Assembly (NCBI RefSeq): GCF_964033635.1 | Contig: NZ_OZ035533.1 | Coordinates: 5,022,001 to 5,086,000, forward strand | DNA from: Chitinophaga sp. MM2321 | Lineage (GTDB): Bacteria > Bacteroidota > Bacteroidia > Chitinophagales > Chitinophagaceae | Reading direction: 5' to 3' | Length of the DNA: 64,000 bases | The notes under the pieces: model-generated | The model's database searches: none | The model's input: only the letters and a program-made list of their open reading frames with translations | Told to the model about the DNA's origin: nothing | In this document: positions 49,690 through 57,568 of the stretch, in pieces | How positions within the stretch are numbered: the first letter of the stretch is position 1 | Layout: each line of letters opens with the position of its first letter | Made by a program: the position numbers and the translations under genes

Positions 49690-52092
49690 CTATTCTTCCA
49701 TCATTTCCATTACTATCTTCACCACTTCTTCTGTATTTGGTTTGGAGAAATAATCTCCGTCAGAACCATAAGCAGGGCGATGCGCCTGTGCACTCAGCGT
49801 ACGTGGTGCCACATCCAGCCAGCGGTAGCCGCCCTGGTGTTCCATCACCTGCTGAAACATATAAGCTGTTCCGCCACCCGGTACATCTTCATCTACAAAG
49901 AGAATACGATTGGTTTTTTTAAGAGAGGTAAGAATACTGTGATGAATATCAAAAGGTAATAACGTTTGTACATCTATCAGTTCGCAGGAAACACCCAGTT
50001 CTTCCAGCGTAACGATGGCTTCTTCCAGTATACGCGTCATAGAGCCATAGGTCACCAGGGTGATATCTGTTCCTTCCCACAATATTTCCGGAATACCCAA
50101 TGGTACGGTGAATGTTTCCAGGTTAGCCGGCAACTGCTCTTTTAAACGATAACCGTTTAAAGATTCTATCATCAGCGCCGGTTCATTGGCATACAGGAGG
50201 GTATTATACATACCGGCTGCCTGTACCATATTGCGCGGCACACATATGTGCAATCCACGCAGGGAATTGATGATCATGCCCATCGGGGAACCGCTGTGCC
50301 AGATGCCTTCCAGCCTGTGCCCGCGTGTACGTACAATGAGGGGGCAATGCTGAATCCCTTTGGTACGGTACTGCAACGAGGCTACATCATCGCTGAGCGG
50401 TTGCAAACCATAGAGCAGGTAATCCAGGTACTGGATTTCCGCAATAGGGCGCAGGCCACGCAAAGCCATTCCAACGCCTTGTCCTATAATGGTCAGCTCA
50501 CGTATACCGGTGTCGGTTATACGTTGTGTACCATGTTTTTGCTGTAACCCGGCAAAGCCCTGGTTTACATCTCCTATTTTACCTACATCTTCACCAAAAG
50601 CAAAAACTTTCGGGTTATTGGTAAACAGCTGATCAAAATATTTATTCAGTATTTCATATCCGTTTAGGGTAATGGGCTTTTCCCCGTATGTAGCCGGTAT
50701 TACCGGTACATTGAGGGCAGCGTTTACGCCGGTGGCATGCAGGTATGAATTATAATTTTCTTTTCCTTTTTCCAGGTATTGGCTATAGTAATGCTGCAAA
50801 GCCTGCATGGCTGGTTCTGCATTCAGGTGCCGGTGTTTGACAAGTATGGTGGCAGCAGCTTTCAGCATATCCCTGCGCTGTGGTTCACGGTTGGCTTTCA
50901 GTTCACGGATAAACTTGTTGATCATTCCTGCATCAGCACCGTCAATGGCAGCAATAGATGTTGCCAGGGAACTGAATACCTGTACATCGGCTTTTATGGG
51001 CGCGATGTATTTTTCCCAGGCCGATTTACGGGCATTCTGTGCAAACGCTTTGGCCGCAACTTCCAGTGCAGCAAGGGTTTCTTCGTCACACAAAGCGTTT
51101 TCGATAATCCAGGACCTCATTTTGAGGTTGCAGTCAAATTCCCTTTCCCATGATAACCGCTCCTTACTTTTGTAACGCTCGTGGGAACCACTGGTAGAAT
51201 GACCCTGCGGCTGTGTGATCTCTTCTACATGAAACAGGGCAGGAACATGGGTTTGCCGTATTTTACGGATAGCTCCTTCAAATACTTCGCACATGCCGGC
51301 ATAATCCCAGCCTTTTACATTGTATATATCAAAACCGTTGGAGCCTTCTGTTTTACGGAAGCCCTCCAGTGCAACGCTGATAGAGTTTTTAGTAGTCTGG
51401 TATTTCCGTGGAACAGAGATACCATATCCATCATCCCATACAAATACGGCCAATGGCACCTGTAATACACCGGCAGCATTCATGGTTTCCCAGAAATGAC
51501 CTTCCGACGTAGAGGCGTCACCGATAGTAGCAAAACATATTTCATTGCCGTTGTCAGACAGTCCTTCGAACTGTTTCAACGTTTCTACTTCACGAAATAA
51601 TTTGGATGCATAGGCCAATCCCAGTGAACGGGGCATCTGACTGGCTGTGGGCGCCATATCAGCTGCGGAGTTCTTCATCTCTTTGAGGTTCAGCCAGTTT
51701 CCGTCTTTATCCAGGTTAGGCGTAGCATAATGAGAATTCATCTGACGGCCACCGGAAAACGGGTCATGGTTCAGATCAGGATCGGCATATAACTGGGAAA
51801 AAAATTGTTCAGGAGTGGCTATACCAGTGGCAAAAGCAACAGTCTGGTCGCGGTAATAACCGGAGCGAAAGTCGCCAGGCTTGAAATATTTGGACATTGC
51901 TACCTGCGCCACTTCCTTACCATCTCCAAAAATGCCAAATTTCGCCTTACCCGTCAGCACTTCCTTTCGGGCCAGCAGACTAACTTCCCTGCTTTCGCAA
52001 GCCAACCTGTAGTCATTTAGCACTTCCTTGCGGAACTCTTCGAATGACAACCGGCTTTCTATATTCATAGATAGTTCGTTATTTTCTATCAT
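49690..52092 (-). CDS. Fused alpha-beta E1 subunit of a branched-chain (2-oxoacid) dehydrogenase complex
   Basis: 800 residues, an E1 alpha (about 1-400) fused to an E1 beta (about 460-800). The alpha half has the thiamine pyrophosphate motif GDASTSEGHFWETMNAAGV and the FVWDDGYGIS loop. The beta half has FGEDVGKIGDVNQGFAGLQQKHG, DTGIREL, QYLDYLLYGLQP and LIVRTRGHRLEGIWHSG. Fused E1 is the common form in Bacteroidota. Substrate is most likely 2-oxoisovalerate-type acids or pyruvate. E2 and E3 genes are not nearby. Confidence 0.9.
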   Translation of the reverse strand: MIENNELSMNIESRLSFEEFRKEVLNDYRLACESREVSLLARKEVLTGKAKFGIFGDGKEVAQVAMSKYFKPGDFRSGYYRDQTVAFATGIATPEQFFSQLYADPDLNHDPFSGGRQMNSHYATPNLDKDGNWLNLKEMKNSAADMAPTASQMPRSLGLAYASKLFREVETLKQFEGLSDNGNEICFATIGDASTSEGHFWETMNAAGVLQVPLAVFVWDDGYGISVPRKYQTTKNSISVALEGFRKTEGSNGFDIYNVKGWDYAGMCEVFEGAIRKIRQTHVPALFHVEEITQPQGHSTSGSHERYKSKERLSWEREFDCNLKMRSWIIENALCDEETLAALEVAAKAFAQNARKSAWEKYIAPIKADVQVFSSLATSIAAIDGADAGMINKFIRELKANREPQRRDMLKAAATILVKHRHLNAEPAMQALQHYYSQYLEKGKENYNSYLHATGVNAALNVPVIPATYGEKPITLNGYEILNKYFDQLFTNNPKVFAFGEDVGKIGDVNQGFAGLQQKHGTQRITDTGIRELTIIGQGVGMALRGLRPIAEIQYLDYLLYGLQPLSDDVASLQYRTKGIQHCPLIVRTRGHRLEGIWHSGSPMGMIINSLRGLHICVPRNMVQAAGMYNTLLYANEPALMIESLNGYRLKEQLPANLETFTVPLGIPEILWEGTDITLVTYGSMTRILEEAIVTLEELGVSCELIDVQTLLPFDIHHSILTSLKKTNRILFVDEDVPGGGTAYMFQQVMEHQGGYRWLDVAPRTLSAQAHRPAYGSDGDYFSKPNTEEVVKIVMEMMEE

Positions 52093-52109
52093 GCCTCTTG
52101 GTTAAAATA

Positions 52110-52117
52110 CAAAAGTA
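52110..52117 (-). promoter_or_regulatory. -7 box TACTTTTG for the E1 gene
   Basis: Exact TAnnTTTG on the minus strand, 17 bases before the ATG. Confidence 0.45.
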
Positions 52118-52225
52118 AGGTTAATTATACAGTTGAAAAATGCCTGCTAATCTTCCATTTAAAATAATCTGATTTTTTTTAATAAGATTTTAATAAATTG
52201 TAAGGTAACTATTACTTTTTGGCCG

Positions 52226-52233
52226 TAAATTTG
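52226..52233 (+). promoter_or_regulatory. -7 box TAAATTTG for the DUF1573 gene
   Basis: Exact consensus 55 bases before the ATG at 52289. No -33 of correct spacing was seen. Confidence 0.45.
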
Positions 52234-52288
52234 TTTCTGGCATGAAAGATATTCATATTTTTTAACCAAGTCGCTCTAAAACCATCAT

Positions 52289-52678
52289 ATGAAAATGAAA
52301 AAATTTATCTTATCCCTATTTGCGAGCATGCTGATAACGACAGCATTATGGGCTCAAACTAATCCGGCTGATTCCAAAGTGAAATTCACTAAAGAGACGA
52401 TTGATTTCGGTAAAACAAAATTAAACAAACCAGTTGCCGTAGATTTTGAATTCACGAACATTTCCAAAGAGCCTATTTTGATTGAAGCTGCCCGCGCAAG
52501 CTGCGGTTGCACTACACCAAAATGGACACAGGAACCGGTACTGCCTGGTAAAAAAGGCAAGATCAGCGCAAGCTACAGTGCCAATGGCACAGGTCAGCAA
52601 AACAAAACCATCTGGGTTAAATTCAGAGGTGTTGATCAGGATAAAGAACTGCACCTGACCGGTACAGTAGACAATTGA
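52289..52678 (+). CDS. DUF1573 domain secreted protein
   Basis: 129 residues. A signal peptide (MKMKKFILSLFASMLITTALWAQ) is followed by a single DUF1573/ASPM-SPD-2-like Ig fold: IDFGKTKLNKPVAVDFEFTNIS, EAARASCGCTTPKW (the CGC motif of this family) and the typical KGKISASYSANGTGQQNKTIWV. These small exported Ig-like proteins are frequent in Bacteroidota; the function is unknown. A clean terminator follows. Confidence 0.85.
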   Translation: MKMKKFILSLFASMLITTALWAQTNPADSKVKFTKETIDFGKTKLNKPVAVDFEFTNISKEPILIEAARASCGCTTPKWTQEPVLPGKKGKISASYSANGTGQQNKTIWVKFRGVDQDKELHLTGTVDN

Positions 52679-52702
52679 GTATATACAACAGTATTATATT
52701 TA

Positions 52703-52734
52703 AAACCTTACAGCAGATGCTGTAAGGTTTTTTT
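52703..52734 (+). terminator. Terminator after the DUF1573 gene
   Basis: AAAACCTTACAGCA pairs with TGCTGTAAGGTTTT round GA, then T's. The following -33 box TTTG at 52732 lies in its T-run. Confidence 0.8.
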
Positions 52735-52763
52735 GTTGCAAGCCCTGTCCCCCCCTATCTTTG
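52732..52763 (+). promoter_or_regulatory. Promoter of the aminotransferase gene (TTTG-N20-TATCTTTG)
   Basis: TTTG 52732-52735, 20 bases, exact TATCTTTG 52756-52763. Leader of about 20 bases to the ATG at 52789. Confidence 0.75.
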
Positions 52764-52788
52764 CAGGGCAAAGAATTAAAACATTTTT

Positions 52789-53988
52789 ATGCCTACCATT
52801 AGTCAGAGAGGCGAGCAAATGCCGCCTTCTCCTATCAGAAAGCTTGTTCCTTATGCTGAGGCAGCAAAGAAAAGAGGTGTGAATGTGTATCACCTGAACA
52901 TCGGGCAACCCGACATTGAAACACCAAAACAGGTATTGGATGCCGTGCGGCATTCCGATTTCAAGATCCTGGAATACAGCCACAGTGCGGGTAATGAGAG
53001 CTACCGCCGCAAACTGGTTACCTATTACGAGCGGTTTAATATCGCGATAAACTATCAGCAGATTATTGTAACAACCGGTGGCTCCGAAGCCATCATTTTC
53101 GCTTTCATGGCTTGCCTGGATCCGGGAGATGAAATCATTGTACCCGAACCTTTTTATGCAAACTATAATGGCTTTGCCGCAGAGGCAGACGTAAAGATCA
53201 CAACCATCACTTCCAATATTGAAACCGGCTTTGCATTGCCGGCTATGGCCGATTTTGAAAAAGCCATCACGCCACATACCAGGGCTATCCTGATCTGCAA
53301 CCCGAATAATCCTACCGGTTATTTATATAGCCAGGAAGAAATGGAGGTGCTGAGACAGTTGTGTCTGAAATATAATCTCTTTCTTTTCTCTGATGAGGCT
53401 TACCGTGAATTTTGTTATACCGGCCAGCATTTATCAGCTATGAACCTGGAAGGGCTGGAAGAAAATGTGATCCTGATCGATACTATTTCCAAACGTTATA
53501 GTGCCTGTGGCGGACGTATAGGCGCGCTGGTCACTAAAAACCAGTCGGTACTGGATTCGGTGATGAAGTTTGCGCAGGCCCGCCTGAGCCCTCCCTCCTT
53601 TGCACAGATTGCCGGTGAAGCCGCAGTGGACCTGCCAGCTGACTATTTCGACGTGATCAAGGCTGAATATATGAGCCGCCGCGATACCCTGGTAGAAAGG
53701 CTGAATGCCATTCCGGGTGTGTATTGCCCCAATCCGGGTGGTGCCTTCTATGCGATGGCACGTTTACCCATTGATGATACCGATAAGTTCTGTCAGTGGA
53801 TCCTGGAGTCCTTCTCTTATGAGCAGCAAACAGTGATGATGGCGCCTGCTACCGGTTTTTATGCTACGCCGGGATTAGGCAAGGATGAAGTAAGGCTGGC
53901 TTATGTATTGAATAAGGAGGACATTCGTCATGCAATGGTCTGTCTCCAAAAAGCACTGGAAGTATATCCGGGCCGTACCAACAAATAA
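52789..53988 (+). CDS. Class I PLP-dependent aminotransferase (aspartate aminotransferase-like)
   Basis: 399 residues. HLNIGQPDIETPKQVLDAV, LICNPNNPTGYLYSQ, LFSDEAYREFCYTG, the PLP lysine in DTISKRYSACGGRIGA, and NPGGAFYAMARLP near the C-terminus are the fold-type I aspartate-transaminase markers. It likely transfers amino groups between aspartate, aromatic or other amino acids and 2-oxoglutarate. The true substrate is open. It is alone, with its own promoter, before a long gene-free region. Confidence 0.85.
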   Translation: MPTISQRGEQMPPSPIRKLVPYAEAAKKRGVNVYHLNIGQPDIETPKQVLDAVRHSDFKILEYSHSAGNESYRRKLVTYYERFNIAINYQQIIVTTGGSEAIIFAFMACLDPGDEIIVPEPFYANYNGFAAEADVKITTITSNIETGFALPAMADFEKAITPHTRAILICNPNNPTGYLYSQEEMEVLRQLCLKYNLFLFSDEAYREFCYTGQHLSAMNLEGLEENVILIDTISKRYSACGGRIGALVTKNQSVLDSVMKFAQARLSPPSFAQIAGEAAVDLPADYFDVIKAEYMSRRDTLVERLNAIPGVYCPNPGGAFYAMARLPIDDTDKFCQWILESFSYEQQTVMMAPATGFYATPGLGKDEVRLAYVLNKEDIRHAMVCLQKALEVYPGRTNK

Positions 53989-54100
53989 TTTTCGGGTAAA
54001 ACGGGTATTTAAAAGAAAATAGAAAAGAAGATCAAATATATTACATATAAATATATGTGTGTTTTTTTTCAGCAAAATGCAATTATTTAACACTTACCTC

Positions 54101-54132
54101 TTGTTTTTATCGTGTTTTATTTTGTACATTTG
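54101..54132 (+). promoter_or_regulatory. Promoter-like sequence in the gene-free region
   Basis: TTG 54101-54103, 21 bases, exact TACATTTG 54125-54132. No protein gene follows; it could transcribe the downstream RNA elements. Confidence 0.45.
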
Positions 54133-54322
54133 ATCTATAATTACGAATAAACAGAAAATAACTACAAAACAAAAATATTTACATATACGATGAGCTACAA
54201 AATCTAAACTTGTTTAAGAAAAATTTAACCTGGAGAATTTCAGGAAGCGATTTTTTGGTGCGACCTTTGACTTGTTATTACAACGGATGATTTATCAGTC
54301 ATCTGTCAAAATCAAAGATTAA

Positions 54323-54336
54323 CTAAAACGTTTTAG
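54323..54336. promoter_or_regulatory. Perfect 14-base palindrome CTAAAACGTTTTAG
   Basis: It sits 11 bases before the -7 box TATTTTTG (54347-54354), over the expected -33 region, as an operator would. It may regulate the RNA element that follows. Confidence 0.4.
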
Positions 54337-54346
54337 CAAAATATCG

Positions 54347-54354
54347 TATTTTTG
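54347..54354 (+). promoter_or_regulatory. -7 box TATTTTTG before RNA element 1
   Basis: Exact TAnnTTTG, 8 bases before the conserved segment of RNA element 1. The -33 region is occupied by the palindrome rather than TTTG. Confidence 0.4.
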
Positions 54355-54357
54355 TAT

Positions 54358-54420
54358 CAGTTTTTCATAACGTGGAATTTATAAAGGCAAACGGCTCTGA
54401 TCACAGAGCCGTATTTTTTT
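54358..54420 (+). ncRNA. Candidate structured RNA, copy 1, with terminator
   Basis: TTTTCATAACGTGGAATTT (54362-54380), ten bases, then a hairpin ACGGCTCTG/CAGAGCCGT (54391-54412) and a run of eight T's. It looks like a short RNA of about 60 nucleotides or a bidirectional terminator. The first 19 bases recur exactly in copy 2. Confidence 0.45.
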
Positions 54421-54588
54421 ATCTTTATTCCCCGTTTTCTTCCTAAAACCGGCAGAATACTATCGCCTCCACCGGTAATCGAAAATATTCAGCACCTGAA
54501 TTCACATTAACACACCTTTTTTTTATAATATTGTTATGTAATAAAACGGCGGATACGCTATTGCCTTATTGCATAGCCATTTCGTTTG

Positions 54589-54640
54589 TTTTCATAACGT
54601 GGAATTTTAAAATACAACGGTCCCGATTCCTCGGGACCGT
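54589..54640. ncRNA. Candidate structured RNA, copy 2
   Basis: Same TTTTCATAACGTGGAATTT (54589-54607), nine bases, then a hairpin ACGGTCCCG/CGGGACCGT (54617-54640). The stem differs from copy 1 but stays paired. No T-run follows on the plus strand; read on the minus strand it follows carA and could end that transcript. Confidence 0.4.
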
Positions 54641-54669
54641 CCTGGTTCAATTCCTTATGTAAACAATGA

Positions 54670-55782
54670 TTATTGCTTGTTCGCTCTGATCATCTCAAAA
54701 AAATCATCAAATAAATAGCGGGAGTCAAACGGGCCTGGTGTGCTTTCCGGATGATATTGTACGGAAAAAGCCGGTTTGTTTTTAATACGGATCCCTTCTA
54801 CCGAATTATCATTCAGGTTGATGTGGGTAATTTCCACATTTTCACTGGCGGCAACTGCTGCAGGATCTACTGCGAAACCATGGTTCTGGGTAGTGATTTC
54901 ACACAAACCAGTTTTCAGGTTCTTTACCGGATGGTTCAACCCGCGGTGACCATGGTGCATTTTATAAGTAGGGATACCGTGGGCCAGCGCCAGCAACTGA
55001 TGTCCGAGGCAGATACCAAACATGGGCCTTTCTGCTGCGAGGATCTGCTTTACGGTTTCCACGGCATATGTCAGCGGAGCCGGATCACCGGGACCATTGG
55101 ATATAAAGTAGGCATGCGGCTTAAACGCTTCGCAGGTTTCAAACTTGGTATCTGTAGGAAACACCTGGAGGTATGCGCCTTTATCAGACAAACACTTCAG
55201 CATATTTCTTTTTACGCCATTATCCAGTACGGCTATACGAATATCCGCATTGGGATCTCCAATGTTGTACGCTTCCTTGGTGCTTACTTCCTGACATAAA
55301 GCCAGACCTTCCATGGAAGGGACTTTCGCCAGTTCTGCTTTCAGCTTTTCCACATCAAGTGTTTCAGAAGAAATGATGCAGTTCATCGCTCCTTTACTAC
55401 GGATGTGGGAAACCAGTGCACGGGTATCAACGTCATAAATGGCTACCAGGTTATTGTCAGTGAGGAACTTTTCCAGCGACTCATCAGCCATATGCCTGGA
55501 ATAGTTATACGAGATGTTTTTCGCAATCAGACCACTGATTTTAACGCTGCTACTTTCCACGTCGTCCTTCTTGGTGCCATAGTTACCGATGTAGCAGTTG
55601 TTCATGATAAGCACCTGTCCTTTGTAAGAAGGGTCAGTAAACACTTCCTGGTAACCCGTCATACCGGTATTGAAAGCTAATTCACCGGCAGCAGTGCCAA
55701 TTTTCCCAAAAGCTTTTCCCTGAAAAACCGTACCGTCGTCTAGCAACAGTATGGCAGGCTGGATGGTTCTTGTCTGAGGCAT
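54670..55782 (-). CDS. carA: Carbamoyl-phosphate synthase small (glutaminase) subunit
   Basis: 370 residues. The class I glutamine amidotransferase domain has FGICLGHQLLALAHG (nucleophile Cys), GHRGLNHPV, and YHPESTPGPFDSRYLFDDF (His, Glu). The N-terminal half carries GMTGYQEVFTDPSYKGQ. It supplies ammonia from glutamine to CarB for carbamoyl phosphate, used for pyrimidines and arginine. carB is not adjacent. The leader has promoter, hairpin and T-run in attenuator order. In several Bacteroidota carA follows the ribosomal operon, as here. Confidence 0.94.
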   Translation of the reverse strand: MPQTRTIQPAILLLDDGTVFQGKAFGKIGTAAGELAFNTGMTGYQEVFTDPSYKGQVLIMNNCYIGNYGTKKDDVESSSVKISGLIAKNISYNYSRHMADESLEKFLTDNNLVAIYDVDTRALVSHIRSKGAMNCIISSETLDVEKLKAELAKVPSMEGLALCQEVSTKEAYNIGDPNADIRIAVLDNGVKRNMLKCLSDKGAYLQVFPTDTKFETCEAFKPHAYFISNGPGDPAPLTYAVETVKQILAAERPMFGICLGHQLLALAHGIPTYKMHHGHRGLNHPVKNLKTGLCEITTQNHGFAVDPAAVAASENVEITHINLNDNSVEGIRIKNKPAFSVQYHPESTPGPFDSRYLFDDFFEMIRANKQ

Positions 55783-55811
55783 TTGTGGTATCTGTTCTTG
55801 TTTTATATTTT

Positions 55812-55850
55812 AAAAAAAACCTTCAAGGGGTGTATTAGGCCCTGAAGGTT
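55812..55850 (-). promoter_or_regulatory. Terminator hairpin in the carA leader (attenuator candidate)
   Basis: On the minus strand: AACCTTCAGGG pairs with CCCCTTGAAGGTT (one bulge), followed by eight T's, about 30 bases before the carA ATG. With the -7 box at 55867-55874 it lies inside the carA leader. It may equally end the upstream Zn-ribbon transcript. Confidence 0.6.
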
Positions 55851-55866
55851 CGGATAAAAAACCGTG

Positions 55867-55874
55867 CAAAGTTA
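55867..55874 (-). promoter_or_regulatory. -7 box TAACTTTG for carA
   Basis: Exact TAnnTTTG on the minus strand. +1 would be near 55862, before the terminator hairpin. The -33 region lacks a clear TTTG. Confidence 0.5.
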
Positions 55875-55922
55875 TGAAATGCAACAGTTAATTGCAGAAT
55901 TTTTTTCTCAGTAAGCAGATAT

Positions 55923-56750
55923 TTACCTGATTTTTATAGATTTCAGTACCCGCTGCGCTACCTGCCGGCCTACGGGGTCGTCGTTCCTATAATTAATATG
56001 GACCAGCCAGCGGCTGTTTCCCCTGACCATCACCAGGTTGCAGAAAGCCAGTCTGATAGCGCCTTTATACAGATAGCTCCCATCTTCCAGTATGCCGGGC
56101 ATACCAGATATCAGCACCCGTACCGATTTGCAACGCATATCGGTTATTTGTCCGCCTGCCTGTAAAGCATAATGTGATTCTTCTACCGCACCTTCCAGTC
56201 CATTGGCCACATTATTCCAGTAGCTGAACATATTTACGGCAATCTGGATACCATCGCCATCCTGGTTCCGGTAGCTCTTCGCGTATTCAATGGTTTTAGC
56301 CCCTTCTGTGCCCAGTGGCTGGTCGTGTACCCACAGCTTCACCGGCGTACTTATCTCCAGCGCCTGCCGGCCTATAGTGGCCGTCTGCCAGTTACTATAC
56401 AAACTTGACTTCGGTACTTTGGCATACAGCAGGGTAAAGACGGCCCTTTTACCAAATAAGGTTCCTGCCGTTACCATCAATGCAAACACCAGTGAAAAAA
56501 AGAGGATCACTTTTCCCCGGTTGCCCGGCTGGAATTGTTTTTTCATCCAGGCGGCAGTTCTGCCGGGTTTTTCTTTTTTTATGAAGATGCCTACCGCTTG
56601 ACGGTATTCGGGGTAGGAGCCCAGGGGATAACGTTTACGCCATTCCGCAAAATTATTCGGCAGTTTCCTGCCGCAGGCATCACAAAAAGTAAGGTATTCC
56701 GATTTTAATGCGTTGGCATGACCACAGCTTTCGCACGGCAGGTATTTCAT
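55923..56750 (-). CDS. Zinc-ribbon membrane protein of unknown function
   Basis: 275 residues. A zinc ribbon CESCGHAN...CDACGRK (residues 6-27) is followed by a basic region, one membrane helix near residues 82-102 (VILFFSLVFALMVTAGTLFG) and a C-terminal domain of about 170 residues. The ribbon faces the cytoplasm if the single helix is the anchor. I do not recognise the C-terminal domain. It lies between carA and the end of the rplQ operon, with its own start. Confidence 0.7.
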   Translation of the reverse strand: MKYLPCESCGHANALKSEYLTFCDACGRKLPNNFAEWRKRYPLGSYPEYRQAVGIFIKKEKPGRTAAWMKKQFQPGNRGKVILFFSLVFALMVTAGTLFGKRAVFTLLYAKVPKSSLYSNWQTATIGRQALEISTPVKLWVHDQPLGTEGAKTIEYAKSYRNQDGDGIQIAVNMFSYWNNVANGLEGAVEESHYALQAGGQITDMRCKSVRVLISGMPGILEDGSYLYKGAIRLAFCNLVMVRGNSRWLVHINYRNDDPVGRQVAQRVLKSIKIR

Positions 56751-56825
56751 AGGAGGTTCATTAAAAGTTTCTCCGAAAGGATCCGGTAATAATATTACGA
56801 AATTTATGCATTTATTTTGGCATAA

Positions 56826-56860
56826 AAAAAGGACAAAGCGGGGCTTTGTCCTTTTTCATA
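56826..56860 (-). terminator. Terminator of the ribosomal protein operon
   Basis: AAAAAGGACAAAGC (56826-56839) pairs with GCTTTGTCCTTTTT (56843-56856) after the rplQ stop at 56874. Confidence 0.85.
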
Positions 56861-56873
56861 TCGTACTATAAGA

Positions 56874-57371
56874 TTACTCAGCTGGTTTTTCTTCAGTTGC
56901 AGTAGTATCTGCAGCTGTAGCTTCTGTTGCTTCGTCAGTAGCTTTCTTTTTTGCACCACCGGCACGACGGGTTTTCTTAGCAGCTGCTTTTTCAGTGCTT
57001 ACACCGTAGATTTCGTTGAAATCAACCAGTTCAATCATGGCTACTTCTGCGTTATCCCCATGACGTTTACCCAGCTTAATGATGCGGGTATAACCACCGG
57101 GACGGGTAGCTATTTTTTCACTGATGGTACCGAACAATTCTTTGATAGCTTCTTTATCCTGCAGATAGCTGAACACGATTCTGCGGTTGTGGGTAGAATC
57201 GTTTTTTCCTCTTGTCAGCAATGGTTCAACATAAACGCGCAGTGCTTTTGCTTTTGCGAGTGTAGTGTTGATACGTTTGTGGCTGATCAATTCGCAAGCC
57301 AGATTGGACATCAGGGCTTTACGGTGGGAAGCTGTTCTGCTTAATTTGTTTAATTTATTTCCGTGACGCAT
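56874..57371 (-). CDS. rplQ: 50S ribosomal protein L17
   Basis: 165 residues: the L17 core ([29 protein letters not shown] to [25 protein letters not shown]) plus a C-terminal Lys/Ala/Glu-rich tail of about 45 residues, typical of Bacteroidota L17. It is a large-subunit protein and the last gene of the alpha operon. The gap to rpoA is unusually long (197 bases) and contains palindromic element J. Confidence 0.96.
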   Translation of the reverse strand: MRHGNKLNKLSRTASHRKALMSNLACELISHKRINTTLAKAKALRVYVEPLLTRGKNDSTHNRRIVFSYLQDKEAIKELFGTISEKIATRPGGYTRIIKLGKRHGDNAEVAMIELVDFNEIYGVSTEKAAAKKTRRAGGAKKKATDEATEATAADTTATEEKPAE

Positions 57372-57459
57372 GACATTTTTTGTTTTACCCCTTACACCGT
57401 GTCAGGAATTGTAAGGTACATTGTTAAAGTGGGTGACTATACGGTCATTTTGGGATTTC

Positions 57460-57551
57460 CGAATTTTTTGATTTTTTGATTTCGGGGTTTTGTTTCAAAA
57501 GAAAATCTCTTACTAAAACAAAATCTCAAAATTCCAAAATCAAAAAATTCG
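57460..57551. repeat. Palindromic element J between rplQ and rpoA
   Basis: CGAATTTTTTGATTTT (57460-57475) pairs exactly with AAAATCAAAAAATTCG (57536-57551), with a further partial match GTTTTGTTT/AAACAAAAT inside. Same word type as elements E and I. It lies within the operon mRNA. Confidence 0.75.
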
Positions 57552-57568
57552 AAAATTCGAAAATGATT

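Larger units (their letters stand above)
53989..54669. other. 680-base gene-free region with candidate RNA elements
   Basis: No credible protein gene is present. It contains two possible promoters (TTG-N21-TACATTTG, 54101-54132; TATTTTTG at 54347-54354), a perfect CTAAAACGTTTTAG palindrome (54323-54336), and two copies of a motif-plus-hairpin element (54362-54412 and 54589-54640). Confidence 0.6.

Noticed and set aside
54000..54669. Replication origin in the AT-rich gene-free region
   Set aside because: No dnaA or dnaN nearby and no cluster of DnaA boxes.
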